A stretch of DNA of 8,348 bases from Deltaproteobacteria bacterium (GTDB lineage: Bacteria > Desulfobacterota > Desulfobulbia > Desulfobulbales > UBA5123), in assembly GCA_021788685.1 (NCBI GenBank), contig JAJYKH010000100.1, positions 1-8,348 of the forward strand. The letters are read 5' to 3'. Position 1 is the stretch's first letter; every line of letters begins with the position of its first letter. Position numbers and translations under genes: made by a program. The notes under the pieces are model-generated. The model was not told the DNA's origin. It worked only from the letters and a program-made list of their open reading frames with translations, and made no database searches. Positions 5,870 to 8,348 of the stretch are shown here, piece by piece.

Positions 5870-7423
5870 ATGAGGACCATCGCGGCCATGACCATCCTGT
5901 TGCTCGCCCTTTCCCTGCCTGCCTCCGGGGCCGAAAACGGGCAGCCCGCCCAGGATGCCGGCCGGGACGGCGCGGCCGAGCTGCGCCCCCTCCTCGATTC
6001 CTTCGGGGCGCTGGCCGAGGAGCATTTCGAAAAAGTCCTGGAGGGCTTGCGGATCCTGGCCGCTACCGGGGAGGCCCAAAGCGGGGAATGGGACAACCTG
6101 AAGGGGCCGTTGTCCCGGTTCGCGGCGAGCGGGATGACCGCCGCGGCGGTCTGGTTCCTGCGGCCGGACGGCTCCTATTACGTGTCCGGAACGGGACCGA
6201 CCGGCCAAAGCCTCAGGGACCGGCCCTACTTTCCGCGGCTCATGGCGGGGAGCGACATCAGCGGGGACCTCGCCATCAGCAAGGCGACCGGGAAGCGGAC
6301 CGCGGTGGTAGCCGTGCCTATCAAAAAGAATGGGCAGATCATCGGCGCCCTGGGGGCCTCGATCGACTTGGAGGCGCTCAGCAGAACCCTCGATCAGCAA
6401 ATGAAGCTGCCCGAGAGCATGTTCTTCTATGCCCTCGACCCAAAAGGCCAGACCGCGCTCCACCGGAAATCGGCCCTGCTCTTCGGGTTCCCCTCGGACA
6501 TGGGGAGCAGGAGCCTCGCCCGATCCGTCAACAGGATGCTTTCCGAGCCCGAGGGGGTGGTGACCTATGATTTTTACGGCGAAAGGACCGTGGCCTTCAA
6601 GCGGTTCCCGGTGACCGGCTGGGTTTTCGCCCTCGGGACCGTGACCGGAAAACCGGGGCAGCCCGTCGCGGACCTCCCGCCCATCCTGATGGACCTCGGC
6701 ATGGCGGTGACGACGGAGCTGCTCAGGCTGGATCAGGACGTTGCCATGGTCGCCCGCCGGCTTTCGGAAAAAGAGCTGCCGCCGGCCGAGCAGAAGAAGC
6801 TGCTGGGCGGCCTTTGCCGGTCCCACCCGTATGCCGTGGACTGCTCGCTGGTGGACCGCTCCGGGCGGATGGCGCTGGTGGCGCCTGAGGCATACGCCGC
6901 CTACGAACGCAGCGACATCAGCGCCCAGGAGCAGGTGGTCCGCCTCCGGCAGACGAAAAAGCCGGTCCTGAGCCAGGCCTTCAAGGCGGTGGAAGGCTTC
7001 GAGGCCGTCGACCTGCAACATCCCGTCCTTTCCCCGGCCGGCGAGCTGCAAGGGTCGGTGAGCATTCTCTTCAAGCCGCAAGACCTGCTCGCCCACATTC
7101 TGGCGCCCATTCTCCAGCCCATGGCGGTCGAAGCCTTCGTCATGCAGAAGGACGGCAGGATTCTGTACGACGAAGATCCCCAGGAGGTGGGCCGGATGCT
7201 GTTCCAGGACCCCCTCTACAAGCCGTTCCCCCAGCTCCTGGCCCTGGGATCGCTGATCAGCCGGGAGCCGGTCGGGGCGGGCAGCTACGAGTTCAGGCGG
7301 AAGGGCTCGCAGAAGCTGGTCACGAAGGATGCGCACTGGATGACCGTGGGCCTGCACCGCACCGAATGGCGGCTGGTGGTGATGCACGTCAGGCCGGGGG
7401 AGCCCCCCTCCCCCGGGCGGTAA
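5870..7423 (+). CDS. Exported protein with two tandem double-Cache (dCache_1-like) modules and no output domain
   Basis: The product is 517 residues. A signal peptide (MRTIAAMTILLLALSLPASG, cleavage likely near residue 20) targets it to the periplasm, and no later transmembrane helix is apparent. Module 1 (about 35-260) starts with a long helix, then a Cache fold with RDRPYFPRLM, GDLAISKATGKRTAVVAVPI and GQIIGALGASIDLEALSRTL, and a membrane-distal/proximal pair ending FPVTGWVFALGTV. Module 2 (about 275-507) repeats the same order: long helix, SDISAQEQVVRLRQTKKPVL, GELQGSVSILFKPQDLLAHI, FVMQKDGRILYDEDPQEVG, and a matching end, HRTEWRLVVMHV. The module 1 pattern is that of dCache_1 ligand-binding domains normally found attached to MCPs, kinases or cyclases. 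Cys316 and Cys325 could form a periplasmic disulfide. Second gene of the operon. Probably a free periplasmic ligand-binding sensor; ligand and partner unknown. Confidence 0.8.
   Translation: MRTIAAMTILLLALSLPASGAENGQPAQDAGRDGAAELRPLLDSFGALAEEHFEKVLEGLRILAATGEAQSGEWDNLKGPLSRFAASGMTAAAVWFLRPDGSYYVSGTGPTGQSLRDRPYFPRLMAGSDISGDLAISKATGKRTAVVAVPIKKNGQIIGALGASIDLEALSRTLDQQMKLPESMFFYALDPKGQTALHRKSALLFGFPSDMGSRSLARSVNRMLSEPEGVVTYDFYGERTVAFKRFPVTGWVFALGTVTGKPGQPVADLPPILMDLGMAVTTELLRLDQDVAMVARRLSEKELPPAEQKKLLGGLCRSHPYAVDCSLVDRSGRMALVAPEAYAAYERSDISAQEQVVRLRQTKKPVLSQAFKAVEGFEAVDLQHPVLSPAGELQGSVSILFKPQDLLAHILAPILQPMAVEAFVMQKDGRILYDEDPQEVGRMLFQDPLYKPFPQLLALGSLISREPVGAGSYEFRRKGSQKLVTKDAHWMTVGLHRTEWRLVVMHVRPGEPPSPGR
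7394..7416 (+). repeat. GC-rich hairpin at the 3' end of the Cache gene
   Basis: CCGGGGGAG (7394-7402) pairs perfectly with CTCCCCCGG (7408-7416) across a CCCCC loop, just before the TAA stop (7421-7423). No T-tract follows, so it is not a standard intrinsic terminator. It may slow ribosomes, protect the upstream mRNA, or act as a partial barrier before the GYD gene. Confidence 0.55.
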
Positions 7424-7455
7424 GAAGGACCAAGAATTATTCAGTCACTCACCAT

Positions 7456-7460
7456 GGAGG
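7456..7460 (+). promoter_or_regulatory. Ribosome binding site for the long (secreted) GYD product
   Basis: GGAGG is followed after 6 nt by ATG at 7467. This is a standard initiation site, so the signal-peptide form is likely made. Confidence 0.75.
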
Positions 7461-7466
7461 AACGAG

Positions 7467-7898
7467 ATGAGAACGATGATCGGTTCGGCGCTGAAACGAT
7501 CTGCCCTTGGCCTTTCTTTCCTGGTGATTTGCCTTTTGGGAGCAGCCGCCGCCTGGACCCACGCCAATCCCCACCAAACCGAAACGCAAGGAGGCAAAGC
7601 GATGGCGACCTACATGATGACCTTCAGCTTTACCCAGCAGGGCATGCAGAAGATCAAGGAGAGCCCCGGCCGGGTGGAGGCCGCGAAGAAGACCATCCAG
7701 TCGCTGGGAGGAACGGTCAGGGAGTTTTATGGGGTCCTCGGGGCCGAATACGACACCGTTTTCATCCTGGAGGCGCCGGACGACGAGGCGGCGGCCCGAA
7801 TGGCAGTGGCCATCGGCTCCATGGGCAACGTCCGCACCTCGACCCACCGGCTCTTCCCGGACGAAGAGTACAGGAGGATCATCTCCGGATTGCCGTAG
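7467..7898 (+). CDS. GYD-domain protein with N-terminal signal peptide
   Basis: The product is 143 residues. Residues 46-143 match the GYD family as I know it (small ~97-residue proteins beginning MATY): a conserved start, FTQQGMQKIKESPGRVEAAKK, SLGGTVREFY, GAEYDTVFILEAPDDEAAA, GNVRTSTHR and a C-terminal EEYRRIISGLP. The family is predicted to have a dimeric ferredoxin-like fold and has no established activity. GYD proteins are usually leaderless and cytoplasmic. Here about 45 residues precede the domain, with a basic start and a hydrophobic core (LGLSFLVICLLGAAAAW) followed by THA, a plausible signal peptidase site. The family-typical start (ATG 7602) has its own strong ribosome binding site, so a 98-residue cytoplasmic form is also possible. 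The gene follows the Cache gene by 43 nt, with a hairpin between them, and is probably in the same operon. Confidence 0.85.
   Translation: MRTMIGSALKRSALGLSFLVICLLGAAAAWTHANPHQTETQGGKAMATYMMTFSFTQQGMQKIKESPGRVEAAKKTIQSLGGTVREFYGVLGAEYDTVFILEAPDDEAAARMAVAIGSMGNVRTSTHRLFPDEEYRRIISGLP
7588..7604 (+). promoter_or_regulatory. Internal ribosome binding site and second start within the GYD gene
   Basis: AAGGAGG (7588-7594) is spaced 7 nt from an in-frame ATG at 7602, exactly where ordinary leaderless GYD proteins begin. Both this site and the one at 7456 are close to ideal, which suggests two products from one gene. Confidence 0.55.
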
Positions 7899-7904
7899 GC
7901 GGCG

Positions 7905-8348
7905 TCACTCGGAGAGCACCACCGTCTCCCCGTGCCGCAGCACGGCGAAGTCCTCCGGGGCGAGGCCGGCCCGGGCGCGGGCCGCGGCCAACCGGGCCGG
8001 CGGCTCGTCCAGGGGCTCGTCGGTGAGAACGAAGGTGCCCCAGTGGACGGCGACCGATTTCTTCGCGCCGAGGTCCCGGTGGATCGCCACCGCCTCTTCG
8101 GGATCGACGTGGTACCTGGCCATGAACCAGCGCGGCTCGTAGGCGCCGATCGGGGTCGCCGCCAGGTCGAAGGGCCCGCACCGGCAGCCGATCTCCCGGA
8201 ACAGCTCCCGGTTGTACCCGGAATCGCCCACGAAGCAGAAGCGGAATCCCGCCGCCGCGACCACCCATCCCGCCCACAGCCGCTTGTTCGTGTCCCGCAA
8301 CCCCCGCTTGCTCCAGTGCTGCAGCGGGATGGCCGTGACCGCCAGCCC
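7905..8348 (-). CDS. Metallo-beta-lactamase-fold hydrolase, NAPE-PLD/UlaG-like (C-terminal part; start beyond the right edge)
   Basis: The frame is open from the right edge to TGA at 7905-7907, giving 147 residues of the C-terminal region. The start lies outside the window; the first visible codons read GLAVTAIPLQHWSKRG, so the TTG at 8300 is internal. Family signatures in order are QHWS followed by LRDTNKRLWAGWVV, FCFVGDSGYNRELF, IGAYEPRWFM, HVDPEEAVAIHRDLGA and VHWGTFVLTDEP. The histidine of QHWS, aspartate of GDSGY and histidine of VHWGTF match the later metal ligands of this MBL-fold family. NAPE-PLD-type members hydrolyse phosphodiesters such as N-acyl-phosphatidylethanolamine; the bacterial substrate cannot be told. 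It converges on the GYD gene with a 6-nt gap and no terminator between them. Confidence 0.85.
   Translation of the reverse strand, partial: GLAVTAIPLQHWSKRGLRDTNKRLWAGWVVAAAGFRFCFVGDSGYNRELFREIGCRCGPFDLAATPIGAYEPRWFMARYHVDPEEAVAIHRDLGAKKSVAVHWGTFVLTDEPLDEPPARLAAARARAGLAPEDFAVLRHGETVVLSE

Noticed and set aside
5447..7387. A 646-codon open frame on - across the membrane and Cache genes
   Set aside because: It has His/Pro/Gly/Arg-rich shadow composition and crosses two genes with clear signal peptide, TM and Cache features on the other strand.

Overview
The window is GC-rich bacterial DNA with strong AGGAGG-type ribosome binding sites. Protein families point to a Desulfobacterota/'Deltaproteobacteria'-type organism: an Sfum_1244-like protein, an MCP with a dCache_3-like sensor, and a stand-alone exported Cache protein. 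This placement is an inference from gene content; there is no rRNA or marker gene. I see no tRNA, rRNA, CRISPR, transposase or phage gene.

Layout. (1) From the left edge to 740 runs one open frame on +. Its first ~58 codons look like a different, uncharacterised protein, and the rest is the C-terminal two thirds of a TRIC/UPF0126 (YicG-like) membrane protein. It is an in-frame chimera or deletion product whose 5' end lies outside the window. (2) 741-1114 is non-coding and structured. It holds a plausible sigma70 promoter whose -10 sits inside an inverted repeat, a 14-bp hairpin, and a mini-ORF with its own Shine-Dalgarno. (3) 1115-2248 (+) is a conserved protein of unknown function (Sfum_1244-like) ending on a clear intrinsic terminator. 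(4) 2378-4273 (-) is a membrane-bound methyl-accepting chemotaxis protein. (5) 4274-4675 is a divergent control region with a TATAAT promoter facing right. (6) 4676-7898 (+) is a probable operon: a ~7-TM uncharacterised membrane protein, an exported protein made of two tandem double-Cache modules with no output domain, and a GYD-domain protein with a signal peptide and a second, internal start site. (7) 7905 to the right edge (-) is the C-terminal part of a NAPE-PLD/UlaG-like metallo-beta-lactamase-fold hydrolase, convergent with the GYD gene and only 6 nt away.

How it may work together. The divergent pair of a Cache-type MCP and an operon led by a membrane protein and a free periplasmic double-dCache protein suggests an envelope small-molecule sensing locus. 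The exported Cache protein could act as a ligand-binding partner for the membrane protein or the MCP. That link is inference from gene order only; no ligand can be read from the sequence.
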